NCBI RefSeq assembly: GCF_008710275.1
Contig: NZ_VYQE01000003.1
Coordinates: 186,001 to 250,000, forward strand
Length of the DNA: 64,000 bases
Direction of reading: 5' to 3'
Source of the DNA: Histidinibacterium aquaticum
GTDB lineage: Bacteria > Pseudomonadota > Alphaproteobacteria > Rhodobacterales > Rhodobacteraceae
Program-made: the position numbers and the translations under genes
Notes under the pieces: generated by a model
Told to the model about the DNA's origin: nothing
Database searches by the model: none
Seen by the model: only the letters and a program-made list of their open reading frames with translations
Shown here: piece by piece, positions 36,330 to 49,926 of the stretch
Layout: every line of letters starts with the position of its first letter
How positions within the stretch are numbered: the stretch's first letter is position 1

Positions 36330-36701
36330 CTCTCTCTCCCCGCAGCTTGCGCTGCCCATATATAAGGCGAAATCGCGACGAGAGTTCCGTGATCAGCGAC
36401 GACTTCCGAAGGGTAAATCCGCTTAATCTGTCCCGTCTCGGCCAAGTGCCCGCATTCCCGGCGATACGCCTAAATTGTCACCGATCGGTAACTCGTCAAA
36501 GCTCGCGGCACCCGCCCGACGGGGCCGAGGGCGTATCGATTTTCGGACTTGCTATTATTTACGCAGGGGCAGTCGCGGCTTCAAGGCCATGGCCGTCGGC
36601 AAATTGCCGCAAGCGGGGCGCACAGGCCTCGCAGCCAAGCCTCCAGTAGGGTTAATGATCGCTCGAGGCAGATCGAGCAGAGACAGCGGAACCGGCGTTC
36701 G
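36330..36701. other. 372-base divergent gap between otsB and the FrcK-like kinase gene
   Basis: No credible gene. It must hold the promoters of both divergent units. Seen: a GGAAC element on the minus strand at 36388-36384 and a perfect 10-base palindrome ACCGATCGGT at 36480-36489. No attenuator or riboswitch is recognised. Base composition is somewhat more AT-rich than the neighbouring genes. Confidence 0.5.
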
Positions 36702-37325
36702 ATGATCGACGTGACCCCCCAGGTCAACATCCTGGCCGAGGCGATCCATGACGCCCGTGCGCAGCAGCCGCGGGTCATGGTGGCCATGGCCGGTGCGCCG
36801 GGCAGCGGCAAATCCACGCTCGCCAAGGAGCTCGGCAGGCGGCTGACCCTGCAGAAGGTGCGTTGCGCCGTGGTGCCGATGGACGGCTTCCACCTCGACA
36901 ACCGCGTGCTCGACGAACGCGGCCTCAAGCTCCGCAAGGGCGCGCCCGAGACCTTCGACGGGCTGGGCTTTCTCAACGCCATGCGCCAGGTCTCCGAGGG
37001 GCAGGAAGTGGTGCTGCCGGTCTTTGACCGCCCGCGCGACATCGCCATCGCGGGCGCGCTTGTGGTGCCGGCCGACGCCCAGGTGGTGATCGTCGAGGGC
37101 AACTACCTGCTTTTCAACGAGCTTCCGTGGTCCCGCCTCGCGACGCTCTGGGACGTCTCCGTCCGCATCGACGTCCCCCTGCCCGACCTGCGCGCCCGCC
37201 TGATCCACCGATGGCTGAGCCACGGCTTCTCGCGCACGGCCGCCACGCAGCGCGCGGAGCGCAACGATATTCCCAACGCCATGCGCGTGATCGAGAAGGC
37301 CCTGCCCGCCGACTTTACCCTTTGA
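36702..37325 (+). CDS. P-loop nucleoside/sugar kinase, FrcK/uridine kinase-like
   Basis: A 207-residue P-loop kinase of the uridine kinase/phosphoribulokinase-like group. Walker A is [17 protein letters not shown] (about residues 29-45). [30 protein letters not shown] follows, a family block also seen in pantothenate/uridine-type kinases. [29 protein letters not shown] (Walker B-like) and [28 protein letters not shown] come after, the last probably forming the lid. Fructose-transport-linked FrcK and YfdG-type kinases share this layout; substrate cannot be fixed. It lies 67 bases before glgC, so a link to glycogen or sugar phosphates is possible. Confidence 0.82.
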   Translation: MIDVTPQVNILAEAIHDARAQQPRVMVAMAGAPGSGKSTLAKELGRRLTLQKVRCAVVPMDGFHLDNRVLDERGLKLRKGAPETFDGLGFLNAMRQVSEGQEVVLPVFDRPRDIAIAGALVVPADAQVVIVEGNYLLFNELPWSRLATLWDVSVRIDVPLPDLRARLIHRWLSHGFSRTAATQRAERNDIPNAMRVIEKALPADFTL

Positions 37326-37392
37326 TACCAAGCGCCCTACGTGGTCACTTGGAGGGCGCCGCTTCGGCCGGCGCGGCAAGGGAGGATCACCG

Positions 37393-38649
37393 ATGGATAG
37401 CAGACGACTCACGCAGCGCTCGATGGCCTTCGTGCTGGCGGGCGGCCGCGGCTCGCGGCTCAAGGAGCTGACGGACCGGCGGGTGAAACCGGCGGTCTAC
37501 TTCGGCGGGAAGGCCCGGATCATCGACTTCGCCCTGTCGAACGCGATGAACAGCGGCATCCGCAAGATGGCGCTCGCCACGCAGTACAAGGCGCACAGCC
37601 TGATCCGGCACTGCCAGCGCGGCTGGAACTTCTTCCGGGCCGAGCGCAACGAGTTCCTCGACATCATGCCCGCCTCGCAGCGCATGGGCGGCGAGGCCTG
37701 GTATCGCGGCACCGCAGACGCGGTGACCCAGAACATCGACATCATCGACGACTACGACATCGACTACATCGTCATCCTCGCGGGCGACCACATCTACAAG
37801 ATGGACTACGAGCTGATGCTCCGTCAGCACGTCGAGACCAAGGCCGACGTCACCGTGGGCTGCCTGACCGTTCCCCGCGCCGAGGCCACGGCCTTCGGCG
37901 TCATGGCGACGGACGCCAAGGGGCAGATCACCGACTTCCTGGAAAAGCCCGCCGATCCGCCGGGCACGCCCGATGATCCGGAGGTCGCGCTGGCCTCCAT
38001 GGGCATCTACGTCTTCAGCTACCCCTTCCTGCGGGACCTGCTGCTGCGCGACGCCGACGACACCAATTCGAGCCATGACTTCGGCCACGACCTGATCCCG
38101 GCCATCGTCAAGAACGGCAAGGCCGTGGCCCACCGCTTCGACGACAGCTGCGTGCGGGACGAGGGCGCGCCGACCTACTGGAAGGACGTGGGCACCGTAG
38201 ATGCCTTCTGGCAGGCCAATATCGACCTGACGAACTTCACCCCGGACCTCGACCTCTGGGACCGCAAGTGGCCGGTCTGGACCTACTCCGAGAGCGTCCC
38301 GCCCGCGAAGTTCATCCACGACGAGCGTGACCGGAGGGGCATGGCGATCTCGTCCATGGTCTCCGGCGGCTGCATCATCTCTGGGACCGAGGTGCGCAAC
38401 TCGCTGCTCTTCACCCAGGTTCACACCAACAGTTACGCGGTGCTCGATCATGCCGTCGTGCTGCCGCGCGTGGTGGTCAACCGATCGGCCCGGTTGCGGA
38501 AGGTGGTGATCGACAGCGGCGTGGAGATTCCCGAGGGCCTCGTCGTGGGCGAGGACCCGGTCGAGGACGCCAAGTTCTTCCGGGTCTCCGAGAAGGGCAC
38601 CACGCTCATCACCGCGCCGATGGTCGAGAAATGGCTGGCCGCGCAGTGA
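37393..38649 (+). CDS. glgC: Glucose-1-phosphate adenylyltransferase (GlgC)
   Basis: Makes ADP-glucose, the committed and allosterically controlled step of bacterial glycogen synthesis. In the 418 residues, the N-terminal nucleotidyltransferase domain shows [64 protein letters not shown] and [16 protein letters not shown] follow, and [16 protein letters not shown] is the metal/catalytic Asp region. [27 protein letters not shown] comes next, and the C-terminal half folds as a left-handed beta helix. The start [18 protein letters not shown] is normal. Its stop overlaps the preferred start of glgA. Confidence 0.96.
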   Translation: MDSRRLTQRSMAFVLAGGRGSRLKELTDRRVKPAVYFGGKARIIDFALSNAMNSGIRKMALATQYKAHSLIRHCQRGWNFFRAERNEFLDIMPASQRMGGEAWYRGTADAVTQNIDIIDDYDIDYIVILAGDHIYKMDYELMLRQHVETKADVTVGCLTVPRAEATAFGVMATDAKGQITDFLEKPADPPGTPDDPEVALASMGIYVFSYPFLRDLLLRDADDTNSSHDFGHDLIPAIVKNGKAVAHRFDDSCVRDEGAPTYWKDVGTVDAFWQANIDLTNFTPDLDLWDRKWPVWTYSESVPPAKFIHDERDRRGMAISSMVSGGCIISGTEVRNSLLFTQVHTNSYAVLDHAVVLPRVVVNRSARLRKVVIDSGVEIPEGLVVGEDPVEDAKFFRVSEKGTTLITAPMVEKWLAAQ

Positions 38650-40037
38650 GGATCCTCTCGGTCGCCTCGGAATGCGCCCCGCTCGTCAAGACGGGCGGCC
38701 TCGCCGACGTGGCGGGCGCCCTGCCCGGCGCACTGGCGGCCGAGGGCGTGGAGATGGTGACGCTCCTGCCGGGTTACCCCGCCGTCCTGTCGGCATTGGC
38801 GGGGGCCGAGGCGGTGCACGAGGAACGCGATCTGATGGGTGGCCCGGCGCGCGTGTTGCGGGGAGAGGCGGCGGGGCTGAAGCTCCTCGTCCTCGACGCG
38901 CCGCATCTCTACGACCGGGACGGCTCGATCTACCTCGGCCCCGACGGGCATGACTGGCCGGACAACCCCGAGCGCTTCGCGGCGCTCTGCTGGGTCGCGG
39001 CGGCGCTCGCCGGAGACTACGACGCGGTGCACTGCCACGACTGGCAGGCGGGGCTCGTGCCTTACTACCTGCGCGACAAGCCGACGCCGACGATCCTGAC
39101 GATCCACAACATCGCCTTCCACGGCCTCGCCCCGCCCGAACGGATCGGCGCGCTGCGGCTCGTGCCCTCGGACTTCAACCCGGAGGGCTTCGAGTTCTGG
39201 GGCAAGGTCTCGGCGCTCAAGGCCGGGCTGGTCTGGGCCGACAAGCTGACGACGGTCTCCCCGACCTACGCCGAGGAACTCATGCGCCCGGAGTTCGGCA
39301 TGGGGATGGAGGGGATGATGCGGGCACGCGCCGGCGATCTCTCCGGTATCCTCAACGGCATCGACGAGGGCGTCTGGTCCCCGGCGACCGACCCCCATAT
39401 CGCGCCCTACAAGACGCCTCGCGGCAAGGCGCGCAACAAGGCCGCCCTGCGCGAGGAGCTCGGCTTGCCGGACAGCGGCGGCCCGCTCTGCGTCGTGATC
39501 TCGCGGCTGACCGGGCAGAAGGGGATGGACCTGCTGCTGGAATCCCTGCCAGCGCTCCTGTCCCGCGGCGGCCAGCTTGCACTGCTGGGCTCCGGCGAGC
39601 CGGCGATCCAGGAGGCCTTCCAGGATCTCTCCGCACAGCCCGGCGTGGCCGTCCGCATCGGCTACGACGAAGCGCTGTCGCACCGGCTCATCGCGGGTGG
39701 CGACGCGATCCTCGTGCCCTCGCGTTTCGAGCCCTGCGGACTGACGCAGCTCTACGGCCTGCGCTACAGGACGATCCCCGTGGTCGCGCTGACCGGCGGG
39801 CTGGCCGACACGGTGATCAACGCCTCGCCCGCGGCACTGGCGCGCCGGGTGGCGACGGGGCTGCAGTTCTACCCGGTGACGGCCACCGCCCTCGGCAACG
39901 CGCTCTCCCGGCTCTGCGACCTCTGGGAAGCGCCGGAAATCTGGGCAGACCTTCAGAAAAACGCAATGTCGCATCCGGTAGGGTGGGAAAACTCCGCAAA
40001 GGCCTATGCCTCGCTGTACTTTTCCCTAAGACATTGA
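38646..40037 (+). CDS. glgA: Glycogen synthase (GlgA)
   Basis: Extends alpha-1,4-glucan with ADP-glucose (GT5 family). The 463-residue protein starts [30 protein letters not shown] (the KTGGL donor loop). [14 protein letters not shown], the DNL-like [53 protein letters not shown] and [24 protein letters not shown] (the E-x7-E type active site) follow. The GTG at 38646 overlaps the glgC stop (GTGA). An in-frame ATG at 38631 would add MAGRA; the GTG gives the conserved N-terminus. Operon with glgC and glgX. Confidence 0.95.
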   Translation: MRILSVASECAPLVKTGGLADVAGALPGALAAEGVEMVTLLPGYPAVLSALAGAEAVHEERDLMGGPARVLRGEAAGLKLLVLDAPHLYDRDGSIYLGPDGHDWPDNPERFAALCWVAAALAGDYDAVHCHDWQAGLVPYYLRDKPTPTILTIHNIAFHGLAPPERIGALRLVPSDFNPEGFEFWGKVSALKAGLVWADKLTTVSPTYAEELMRPEFGMGMEGMMRARAGDLSGILNGIDEGVWSPATDPHIAPYKTPRGKARNKAALREELGLPDSGGPLCVVISRLTGQKGMDLLLESLPALLSRGGQLALLGSGEPAIQEAFQDLSAQPGVAVRIGYDEALSHRLIAGGDAILVPSRFEPCGLTQLYGLRYRTIPVVALTGGLADTVINASPAALARRVATGLQFYPVTATALGNALSRLCDLWEAPEIWADLQKNAMSHPVGWENSAKAYASLYFSLRH

Positions 40038-40041
40038 GCGC

Positions 40042-43775
<3,734 letters not shown>

Positions 43776-43865
43776 GCGCCACCGTCGCGCGCCTGTGAAT
43801 AACCTGTCACGAGGCTGAAACATCAGGACCTTATCCGGACGGGCACCACCCGTCCGGAGAGGCAG

Positions 43866-44921
43866 ATGCCAGCGCCCCCGCCGCCAATGCGACTTGTCGG
43901 AGCGACCGTCCTTCGGGATGGCGGGCTGCGCCAGCGCACCGTGGCGATCGAGGGCGGCCGCATCTCCGGGGGCCCCTTTCCTGCGGTCGACCTCTCGGGC
44001 TTCCTGGTCCTGCCGGGCCTCGTCGATCTGGACACGGCGCGCCTCGACTGTTCCCCGGGCGAGGAGGCATCCGCGCTCTCGAATGCGGAAGACACCGCCA
44101 GCGCGAACGGCGTGACCACCGGATGGGTCATGGTCCCCTGGGGAGGGGATCCCGGCGACCCGGCACGAGCCGAGGCCGCGCTCCGAGCGCTCGAGGCCGG
44201 GCGGGCCCGCCGCCGGATCGATCTGCGTACCGGCCTTCGCTTCGACGTCTCCGCCGTTGCCACCGCCGAACGCCTGGTCGGCATGGTCCGCCGGTTCGGC
44301 ATCGGCCGGGTCGTCTTCGAGGGCTGGAGCGACTGTCCCCCGTCGCTGGCCAGCGAGGTTCCGCGCGTCCTCTGCCGCATGGCGGAGGCGCTCGACGTCC
44401 TCGGATGCACCTACGGATCGGCCGGTGATCGCGACGGGGAGACCCGGGAGTTCCACGCGATGCTGGGGGCGAGGCTTTGCGAGCGGCCCGTCTCGGCCCG
44501 GGCGGCGGCCATTGCCCGCGCGGTTGGCGACCCTGTCGTCGCGCCCGCTCCGGCGCTGGAAGGCGGGACCGTCGAGGATGGAGCCGTCTCCGCGGCGCAG
44601 CTTATCCGTCTCGGTTGCTGCGATGCCCTGTCGTCGTCCGGCGACCCGGCTCGGCTCGCACCCGCCGCCCTGGCTCTGGCCGAGCAGGGTCTCGGCCTGC
44701 CCGCCGCTTGGCGCCTCGTGTCGGAGACGCCGGCCGAGCTGCTGCGCCTGCCCGGCCGGGGCAGGATCGTCTGCGGTCAAAGGGCGGACCTCTGCGTCCT
44801 GTCCCGCCGGACCGGTCGGATCGAGGCGACGCTTTTTGCGGGTCGCCTGATCTTCGCAACGGGCGAGGCCGCCTGCCGGTTTAGCGCCGCCGCGACCACA
44901 CCGGCTCTTGCGGCCGAGTAG
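43866..44921 (+). CDS. PhnM-like amidohydrolase-fold protein, probably without metal ligands
   Basis: The 351-residue protein follows the PhnM/amidohydrolase layout: beta-sandwich start MRLVGATVLRDGGLRQRTVAIEGG, LSGFLVLPGLVDLDTARLDCSPG, a barrel, then PVVAPAPALEGGTVEDGAVSAAQLIRLGCCDALSSSGDPARLAPAALAL and the closing GRIVCGQRADLCVLSRRTGRIEATLFAGR. Working PhnM proteins have His in the GLVDLHxD position, a GGSHSGN block and SSDYxP. Here these read LDT, VEDG and SSSGDP, so metal binding and hydrolysis look lost. It has GGAGAGG just upstream of the ATG at 43866. No phn genes are nearby. I call it a likely pseudoenzyme of unknown role. Confidence 0.72.
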   Translation: MPAPPPPMRLVGATVLRDGGLRQRTVAIEGGRISGGPFPAVDLSGFLVLPGLVDLDTARLDCSPGEEASALSNAEDTASANGVTTGWVMVPWGGDPGDPARAEAALRALEAGRARRRIDLRTGLRFDVSAVATAERLVGMVRRFGIGRVVFEGWSDCPPSLASEVPRVLCRMAEALDVLGCTYGSAGDRDGETREFHAMLGARLCERPVSARAAAIARAVGDPVVAPAPALEGGTVEDGAVSAAQLIRLGCCDALSSSGDPARLAPAALALAEQGLGLPAAWRLVSETPAELLRLPGRGRIVCGQRADLCVLSRRTGRIEATLFAGRLIFATGEAACRFSAAATTPALAAE

Positions 44922-45095
44922 ACCTGATCGCCGTTCCGGGACCCTCACCGCTTCGTCGCATGCCCTGGGCTCCGGTCCCTGGCAGCGTTCTGCAGGCGGC
45001 GCCCTGTTGTACAGCCCGCGCTTCGCCCCGCCACCGGTGAAGCGGCGCTGGCCTGCCGAAACGGATGACCAGGTGTTCCGGAGGCTGCACATGGG

Positions 45096-45647
45096 TCAGA
45101 ACAGCGTAATATCGGCTTGTGGTGCGCGCGGTTCCGGGGGCGGCGTCACCTCGATCTGTCCTTTCACCAGCATCTGCTGGACTGCACCTGTGGCCGGCCA
45201 GAAGCGCAACCGCCGCGCGGACCGCTCGCCCACGTGGTCCGAGACGATCGGTATCGCTTCTCGCGTGAGAAATCCGCGGGCGAACTCCACGTTGCTCTGC
45301 CCGATGTCCCGCAGGTTGTCTGACATGCGCCCGCCGCCGAAGATCTTGGCCTTCAGCCGGCTGCGGTCGGCCCCGCGCTTGAGGAGCCCGTTGATAAGCA
45401 GCTCCATCAGGTGCACGCCGTATCTATGCGTCGTCGCGCCGTTGTTCTCGCCGGGCAGCAGAAAGTGGTTCATGCCGCCGATGCCTTCCTCGGCATCGTA
45501 GAGACAGACCGCGACGCAACTCCCGAGGATCGTGGAGAGTGTCGTCCCGGGATCGCCGGAGATGGCGTAGTCTCCCTGGATGACCGTGATGGTTCGCCGC
45601 TCGTCCCCGGCCTCCGGCGGTCCCGTGAAATTGCTGGCCTCCGTCAT
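45096..45647 (-). CDS. cheD: Chemoreceptor glutamine deamidase CheD
   Basis: Deamidates selected glutamines in chemoreceptors and, in some bacteria, works with CheC. The 183-residue protein contains the catalytic Cys in TILGSCVAVCLYDAEE and His in GIGGMNHFLLPGEN, plus the MELLINGLLKRGADRSRLKAKIFGGGRM block and a long C-terminal tail. It is the last gene of the che operon, 13 bases after cheB. No cheC is seen in the window. The ATG at 45647 has GGGAGAGACC upstream. Confidence 0.94.
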   Translation of the reverse strand: MTEASNFTGPPEAGDERRTITVIQGDYAISGDPGTTLSTILGSCVAVCLYDAEEGIGGMNHFLLPGENNGATTHRYGVHLMELLINGLLKRGADRSRLKAKIFGGGRMSDNLRDIGQSNVEFARGFLTREAIPIVSDHVGERSARRLRFWPATGAVQQMLVKGQIEVTPPPEPRAPQADITLF

Positions 45648-45660
45648 CTCGGTCTCTCCC

Positions 45661-46695
45661 CTATCTCACCGACGCGGATATGATCCGCCGTGGCCTCGCC
45701 GGTGGGGCGGCGGGGCGACAGGCCTCCAACAGAGCCGGGCCAATACGGCGGAGTGGCAGCCGGGCCTGAGCGGCACCAATCTCCCAGGCGGCGCGCGGCA
45801 TCCCGTAGACGACGGAACTCGCTTCGTCCTGTGCGAAGGTGCGGGCCCCCGCCTGCCGAAGACCGAGCAGCCCTTCGGCCCCGTCCCGCCCCATCCCGGT
45901 CAGGATCGCGGCGCTGACATTCGCCGCGATCCCTCTGGCCGAATTGAAGAGGACGTCTGCCGCTGGCCGGTGCCCCCCGACAGGCGGGCTCGGATCCAGA
46001 TGGATGCGGGGGGCCGCGTCCGTGGCGAGCGCAAGATGCGCGGTGTCGTCCGGGGCGAAGTAGACATGGCCGGACCGCACCGCCTCGCCATCCCGGCCCG
46101 GGGCGACAGTTGCCGTGCAGCGGCTGTCCACCAGGCGGATCAAGCTTTGCGCAAAGCTTCCCCCCGTATGCTGGACGACGAGCGTAGGTGGGCAGTCCGC
46201 AGGAAAAGTCCCGAGAACATCGAGAAGCGCTTCCACGCCGCCGGTCGAGGCCGCCAGCAAGACAATGCTTCCAGGTTTCCATCCGCCGACCGCTGGCTTC
46301 GCCGACTGCTCTTTGCGCCGGCCCGGCGGTGCGTCACCATGAAGCGCCGCTCGGTGCCGCTTGATCAGCCGGATGACCTCCTCACTATCGGGTTCGGGTC
46401 CAAGAACAGGCAGGTTACGAGCAAATTGCGTGTCGGCCGCTTTTCCGGCGTCGCACAACAGGATGCACACGACATCCAGCGCCCTGAAGAGCGCGTGCAT
46501 GACTACGAACTCTGGAAGCCCTGCGAACCGCCATTCAACGAGCACCGCGTCCGGTCCTTCATGTTCGGTCAGCGTGTAGAGCTCGGTCAGATCCTGCGCC
46601 AAGCCAATGAGGTGCAGGCTGCTGTCATTCGTCCGCAGTTGCCTCGACAGCCGCGCGCGCCGGACCGGCGATGGATGGGCGAGGACGATCCTCAC
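45661..46695 (-). CDS. cheB: Protein-glutamate methylesterase CheB with a degenerate receiver
   Basis: Removes methyl groups from chemoreceptor glutamates during adaptation. The 344 residues give an N-terminal receiver-like domain (1-120) and a C-terminal methylesterase domain (about 142-325). The latter has the catalytic Ser in LLAASTGGVEALLDVLG, His in LVVQHTGGSFAQSLIRLVD, and Asp in ILTGMGRDGAEGLLGLRQAGA. The receiver looks inactive in the usual sense: the acidic pair region reads MRIVLAHPSP, and the phosphoacceptor position in PDAVLVEWRF is Glu54 instead of Asp. The start is GTG at 46695 with no clear ribosome site. Operon neighbour of the chemoreceptor gene. Confidence 0.92.
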   Translation of the reverse strand: MRIVLAHPSPVRRARLSRQLRTNDSSLHLIGLAQDLTELYTLTEHEGPDAVLVEWRFAGLPEFVVMHALFRALDVVCILLCDAGKAADTQFARNLPVLGPEPDSEEVIRLIKRHRAALHGDAPPGRRKEQSAKPAVGGWKPGSIVLLAASTGGVEALLDVLGTFPADCPPTLVVQHTGGSFAQSLIRLVDSRCTATVAPGRDGEAVRSGHVYFAPDDTAHLALATDAAPRIHLDPSPPVGGHRPAADVLFNSARGIAANVSAAILTGMGRDGAEGLLGLRQAGARTFAQDEASSVVYGMPRAAWEIGAAQARLPLRRIGPALLEACRPAAPPARPRRIISASVR

Positions 46696-46765
46696 GTCTT
46701 GCGACCCGTCTCAAGTCCGAAGCACATATCGCTCCAAGCAGGATGCCTGCAGATACCGGTCATCG

Positions 46766-49081
46766 TCAGAAATCCTGCCATATTCCATCTGTGCCGGTCG
46801 CCTGGGGCGCAGGAAGCGGCTCGACTGACTGCACGGAGCTGCGCTGGGGCTCCGGCCTGCGACGGGCCGGGCGGTCCGGCGCCGGTGTTTCGGCACCGAT
46901 CCGGAAACGACGCACGAGTTCCGCCAGGTCGCTCGCCTCTCGTGACAGCGAATGCGCCGCCGCGGTGCTCTGTTCGACCATGGCGGCATTCTGCTGGGTA
47001 ACCTGGTCGAGATTGGTGACGCCGGTGTTGATCTCGCTGAGCCCCTGGGCTTGCTCGACCGTCCCCCGGGCGATGTTGGTGACGAGCTCGGAGATATGGG
47101 TAACCCTCTCGACGATCGAGGTCAGCGCCTCGCCCGCCCGGCCGACGAGGGCGACGCCCTGCTCGACCTGGTGCGAGGAGCCCGAGATCAGGTCCTTGAT
47201 CTCGCGGGCGGCCTCGGAACTGCGCTGGGCGAGTGCCCGGACCTCGGAGGCCACAACCGCGAAGCCCTTTCCCGCTTCGCCCGCGCGCGCCGCCTCGACG
47301 CCCGCGTTGAGCGCGAGCAGGTTGGTCTGGAAGGCGATGTCGTCGATCACCCCGATGATCTGGCCGATCTGGTCGGAGCTCTTCTCGATCTCGGTCATGG
47401 CGTTGACGGCGGACTGGACGACGGCGCCGGATTCCTCGGCGTGCGACTTGGCGGAGGTGACGATCCCCTCGACCTCCTTCGCCCCCTGCGCGGCGGAGTT
47501 CACCGACTGGGTGAGTTCGTCGAGCGCCGCGGCGGTCTCCTCGAGCGTCGCCGCCTGGCTCTCCGTCCGCCGCGAGAGATCGTCCGAGGCCGAAGAGATC
47601 TCGCCCGTGCCGGTGCCGATTCGTGTCGCATTCTCGACGACCGTCTCAATCGTCGTGCGGAGGTTGATCAGGGCCTTGTTGAAATCGGTGCGAAGCGCTT
47701 CGTAGTCGTCCGGAAATGGCTCCTCGATCTGGGAGGTGAGATCACCCTCGGCCAAAGACGTGAGCGAGACGCCTAGCCGTTCGACGACCTTCCTCTGTTC
47801 CCGTTGCCGCTCGAGACGCTCCTGTTCCGCCGCATCGGACCGCCTAAGCTTTTCGGCAAGATCCAGAACCGTGCGGGCGATGTGACCGATTTCATCTCCG
47901 CGATCCAATGCCCTGAGGTTTATGTCGTAATTGCCCTCGGCCACGCCGCGGATCGCGTCCCGGACCTTGGTAAGCGGCAGGTTGATGGTTCGGGAAATCC
48001 ACGCTGCAAAAATGGCCACCAGAACAGCAGAGCTGACGAGAAGTATGACGAGTTTGGCCTGTACGGAACGGACGGGCGCCAGAACCTCGTCCATGTTCAT
48101 CTCGGTCACGATCCCCCAGCGGTCGCCGAAGACATCCACCGCAGCAACCTGCGACATGACTTCGGAGCCGCCCAAGCCCGGGCCCTCAATCGACCTTGTC
48201 TCTCCCGCGCGTGCCGCAGCGATCTGTGGCAGCTCGGGGAGCGGCTGATAAATTGCCTCAACGGTGCCGAGCCGCGATGCAGCGCGGGATCGTCCGTCCG
48301 GACCAACAAGGAAAACCTCGACGCTTTCGCCAAGTGCGGAGGCACTCTGGATGACACCGTTGAGACGGCTGTTCGACAAGCGCACGGCCAGAACACCTCG
48401 GAGGTCGCCCGTATCGCTGACGACCGGGGTAGCGACGAAACCCGCCGGCTCTCCAGTGGCTGCGTAGGGCTCGAAATCGCTGAAACGGACCGTCCCGGCC
48501 TGGGCATCGCGCGCGGAGGTAAAGACCTCTGCCAGACCGCTATCGGACTGCGCGCCTGTAACCAGGTCCGCCACGAAGTCCTGCCTCTTGTTGACAGAAT
48601 AGATGACCGTCCCGTCCGGATCGATCATGAAGATGTCCGCATAGCCCGTCCGACTCGCCACGTTCCTGAAATAAGGATGGTAGAGACGGTGGACGGCCGA
48701 GTAACTGGAGCCGTCCTCCGCGGCCGTCATTCGCGCCCTGTCGGCTTCCGAATTCGGGTTCTCGGAGACGTAGAGACGCTGCAATTCGGTTCGAGCATTA
48801 TCCATCTGGTCGAAGGAGCTGTCGAACCCGGCGAGGATGGAGCCGGTTTGTGGATTGGCGGCCAAACGCGCGAGATCGTTCTCGATTTGGCCGAACCAGT
48901 CCTCGAGCGTGTCGGCCCGCGCCCTCTTGACCTCCTCCAGCGCCACCTCGGCCTGCCGCAGGAGAGTCGCGCGAAAGTCGAGGAAAGCAATGACGGCCGT
49001 TGCAAGCGCGACCGTCAGACTAAGGCCGACCAGGGTGATCGGCAGCTTCTTCGAGAGATTTATCGAGTCGAATTTTCGCAT
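46766..49081 (-). CDS. Methyl-accepting chemotaxis protein with double-Cache sensor
   Basis: A 771-residue transmembrane chemoreceptor. The first membrane segment is at about 13-34 ([22 protein letters not shown]) and a large periplasmic Cache-type domain spans about 40-335. The second membrane segment is near 345-365, followed by HAMP regions ([23 protein letters not shown] and a second near 435-490). The signalling hairpin tip [38 protein letters not shown] is typical. Its last residues, GIWQDF, end in a WxxF pattern like the tethering pentapeptides that recruit CheR/CheB. The ligand is unknown. It lies within the che operon, upstream of cheB. Confidence 0.93.
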   Translation of the reverse strand: MRKFDSINLSKKLPITLVGLSLTVALATAVIAFLDFRATLLRQAEVALEEVKRARADTLEDWFGQIENDLARLAANPQTGSILAGFDSSFDQMDNARTELQRLYVSENPNSEADRARMTAAEDGSSYSAVHRLYHPYFRNVASRTGYADIFMIDPDGTVIYSVNKRQDFVADLVTGAQSDSGLAEVFTSARDAQAGTVRFSDFEPYAATGEPAGFVATPVVSDTGDLRGVLAVRLSNSRLNGVIQSASALGESVEVFLVGPDGRSRAASRLGTVEAIYQPLPELPQIAAARAGETRSIEGPGLGGSEVMSQVAAVDVFGDRWGIVTEMNMDEVLAPVRSVQAKLVILLVSSAVLVAIFAAWISRTINLPLTKVRDAIRGVAEGNYDINLRALDRGDEIGHIARTVLDLAEKLRRSDAAEQERLERQREQRKVVERLGVSLTSLAEGDLTSQIEEPFPDDYEALRTDFNKALINLRTTIETVVENATRIGTGTGEISSASDDLSRRTESQAATLEETAAALDELTQSVNSAAQGAKEVEGIVTSAKSHAEESGAVVQSAVNAMTEIEKSSDQIGQIIGVIDDIAFQTNLLALNAGVEAARAGEAGKGFAVVASEVRALAQRSSEAAREIKDLISGSSHQVEQGVALVGRAGEALTSIVERVTHISELVTNIARGTVEQAQGLSEINTGVTNLDQVTQQNAAMVEQSTAAAHSLSREASDLAELVRRFRIGAETPAPDRPARRRPEPQRSSVQSVEPLPAPQATGTDGIWQDF

Positions 49082-49187
49082 GTTCTTCGTCCTTGCGTAA
49101 CCGCGCCCGCCGGCAGGTCATCGCGATCATTGACAGGCTGGAGTTAAGTTGGAGCTAAGGGGGACCTCGCGGCGCGGTCTCGGGAGC

Positions 49188-49532
49188 CTAGAAAAGATCG
49201 ACCTGGCCGCTGATCGTCGGGGACTCGCCACGGGGTGTATCCGCCAGGCGCCGCCGCATATCACCGAGGCGAACCGCAGTGAGGGCGCTCGACAAATCGA
49301 TTCTCGGCTCTTCGGTGCCGATCGCCATCGCGAGCCGGTCGAGATAGATTCGAAGCTCGTCGATCATTTGAGACAGAAGGTCGAGCTGCTGGAGATCACG
49401 GGGGAACGCAGTGCTATCCACCGGTGCCGCATCCCTGATCAGAGCTCGCTCGACCGCCTGCAGGGCCTTGCTTGCCTCGGCAAGCTCGGAGGCCGCGAGG
49501 GAGACCGCGCGTCCCGCGCTCAGTTCCGTCAT
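49188..49532 (-). CDS. Small chemotaxis-operon protein, CheT/CheZ-like candidate
   Basis: A 114-residue helical protein with no close family that I can name for sure. From the ATG at 49532 (MTELSAGRAVSLAASELAEA) it has a predicted helix pair. The second helix carries FPRDLQQLDLLSQMIDELRI, containing a DxxxQ pattern (Asp51, Gln55) like the active-site motif of CheZ and the CheT proteins of rhizobial chemotaxis operons. It ends GQVDLF, which could be a CheY-binding tail. The ATG has GAGGG close upstream and begins seven bases after the cheY stop. I infer a possible CheY-P phosphatase or adaptation role; this is not proven. Confidence 0.62.
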   Translation of the reverse strand: MTELSAGRAVSLAASELAEASKALQAVERALIRDAAPVDSTAFPRDLQQLDLLSQMIDELRIYLDRLAMAIGTEEPRIDLSSALTAVRLGDMRRRLADTPRGESPTISGQVDLF

Positions 49533-49539
49533 GGCGCCC

Positions 49540-49926
49540 TCAGAGCTTGCCCACGACACGCTCGATGCAGGCCCGCATAGAGTCGGTCGTGAAAGGCTTC
49601 TTGATCATGTTATTGAGGCCCAGCGCCTGGGCGCGCTGGATGAGCTCCTTATTGGGACTTCCGGTTACAAGGATGAAACCGATCTTCTGCGTCGAACTCG
49701 TCGTTCGGAGCGCCTCGAGAAATCCCAATCCGTCGAGGTTCGGCATATTGAGATCGGAGAGCACCAGATGAACCGGCGCAGCGGAGAGCTTGGCGAGCGC
49801 TGCACGGGCGTCGCTTTCGACCTGGACATGTCGGATGCCGATTTCCTCGAGCGCCTGGGTGATCAGGCCGCGACTCGTGGACATGTCATCGACAACCATG
49901 ATGCGGAGCGTGTCCTTCATGCTCAT
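49540..49926 (-). CDS. cheY: Chemotaxis response regulator CheY (operon-internal copy)
   Basis: A 128-residue single receiver with all functional residues. The acidic pair is Asp13/Asp14 in IMVVDDMSTSRGL, phosphoacceptor Asp58 lies in LVLSDLNMPNLDGLGFLEAL, Thr is in FILVTGSPN, and Lys is in MIKKPFTTD. It would be phosphorylated by CheA and act at the flagellar motor, or as a phosphate sink. The ATG at 49926 overlaps the cheR stop (ATGA), implying coupled translation; a second ATG six bases on (MKDTL) is also possible. Which of the two CheY copies binds the motor cannot be told. Confidence 0.95.
   Translation of the reverse strand: MSMKDTLRIMVVDDMSTSRGLITQALEEIGIRHVQVESDARAALAKLSAAPVHLVLSDLNMPNLDGLGFLEALRTTSSTQKIGFILVTGSPNKELIQRAQALGLNNMIKKPFTTDSMRACIERVVGKL

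Noticed and set aside
36384-36388. EcfG promoter for otsB
   Set aside because: GGAAC is present on the minus strand, but the -10 region reads CCTTAT or similar with no GTT at the right spacing, so I did not list it as a promoter.
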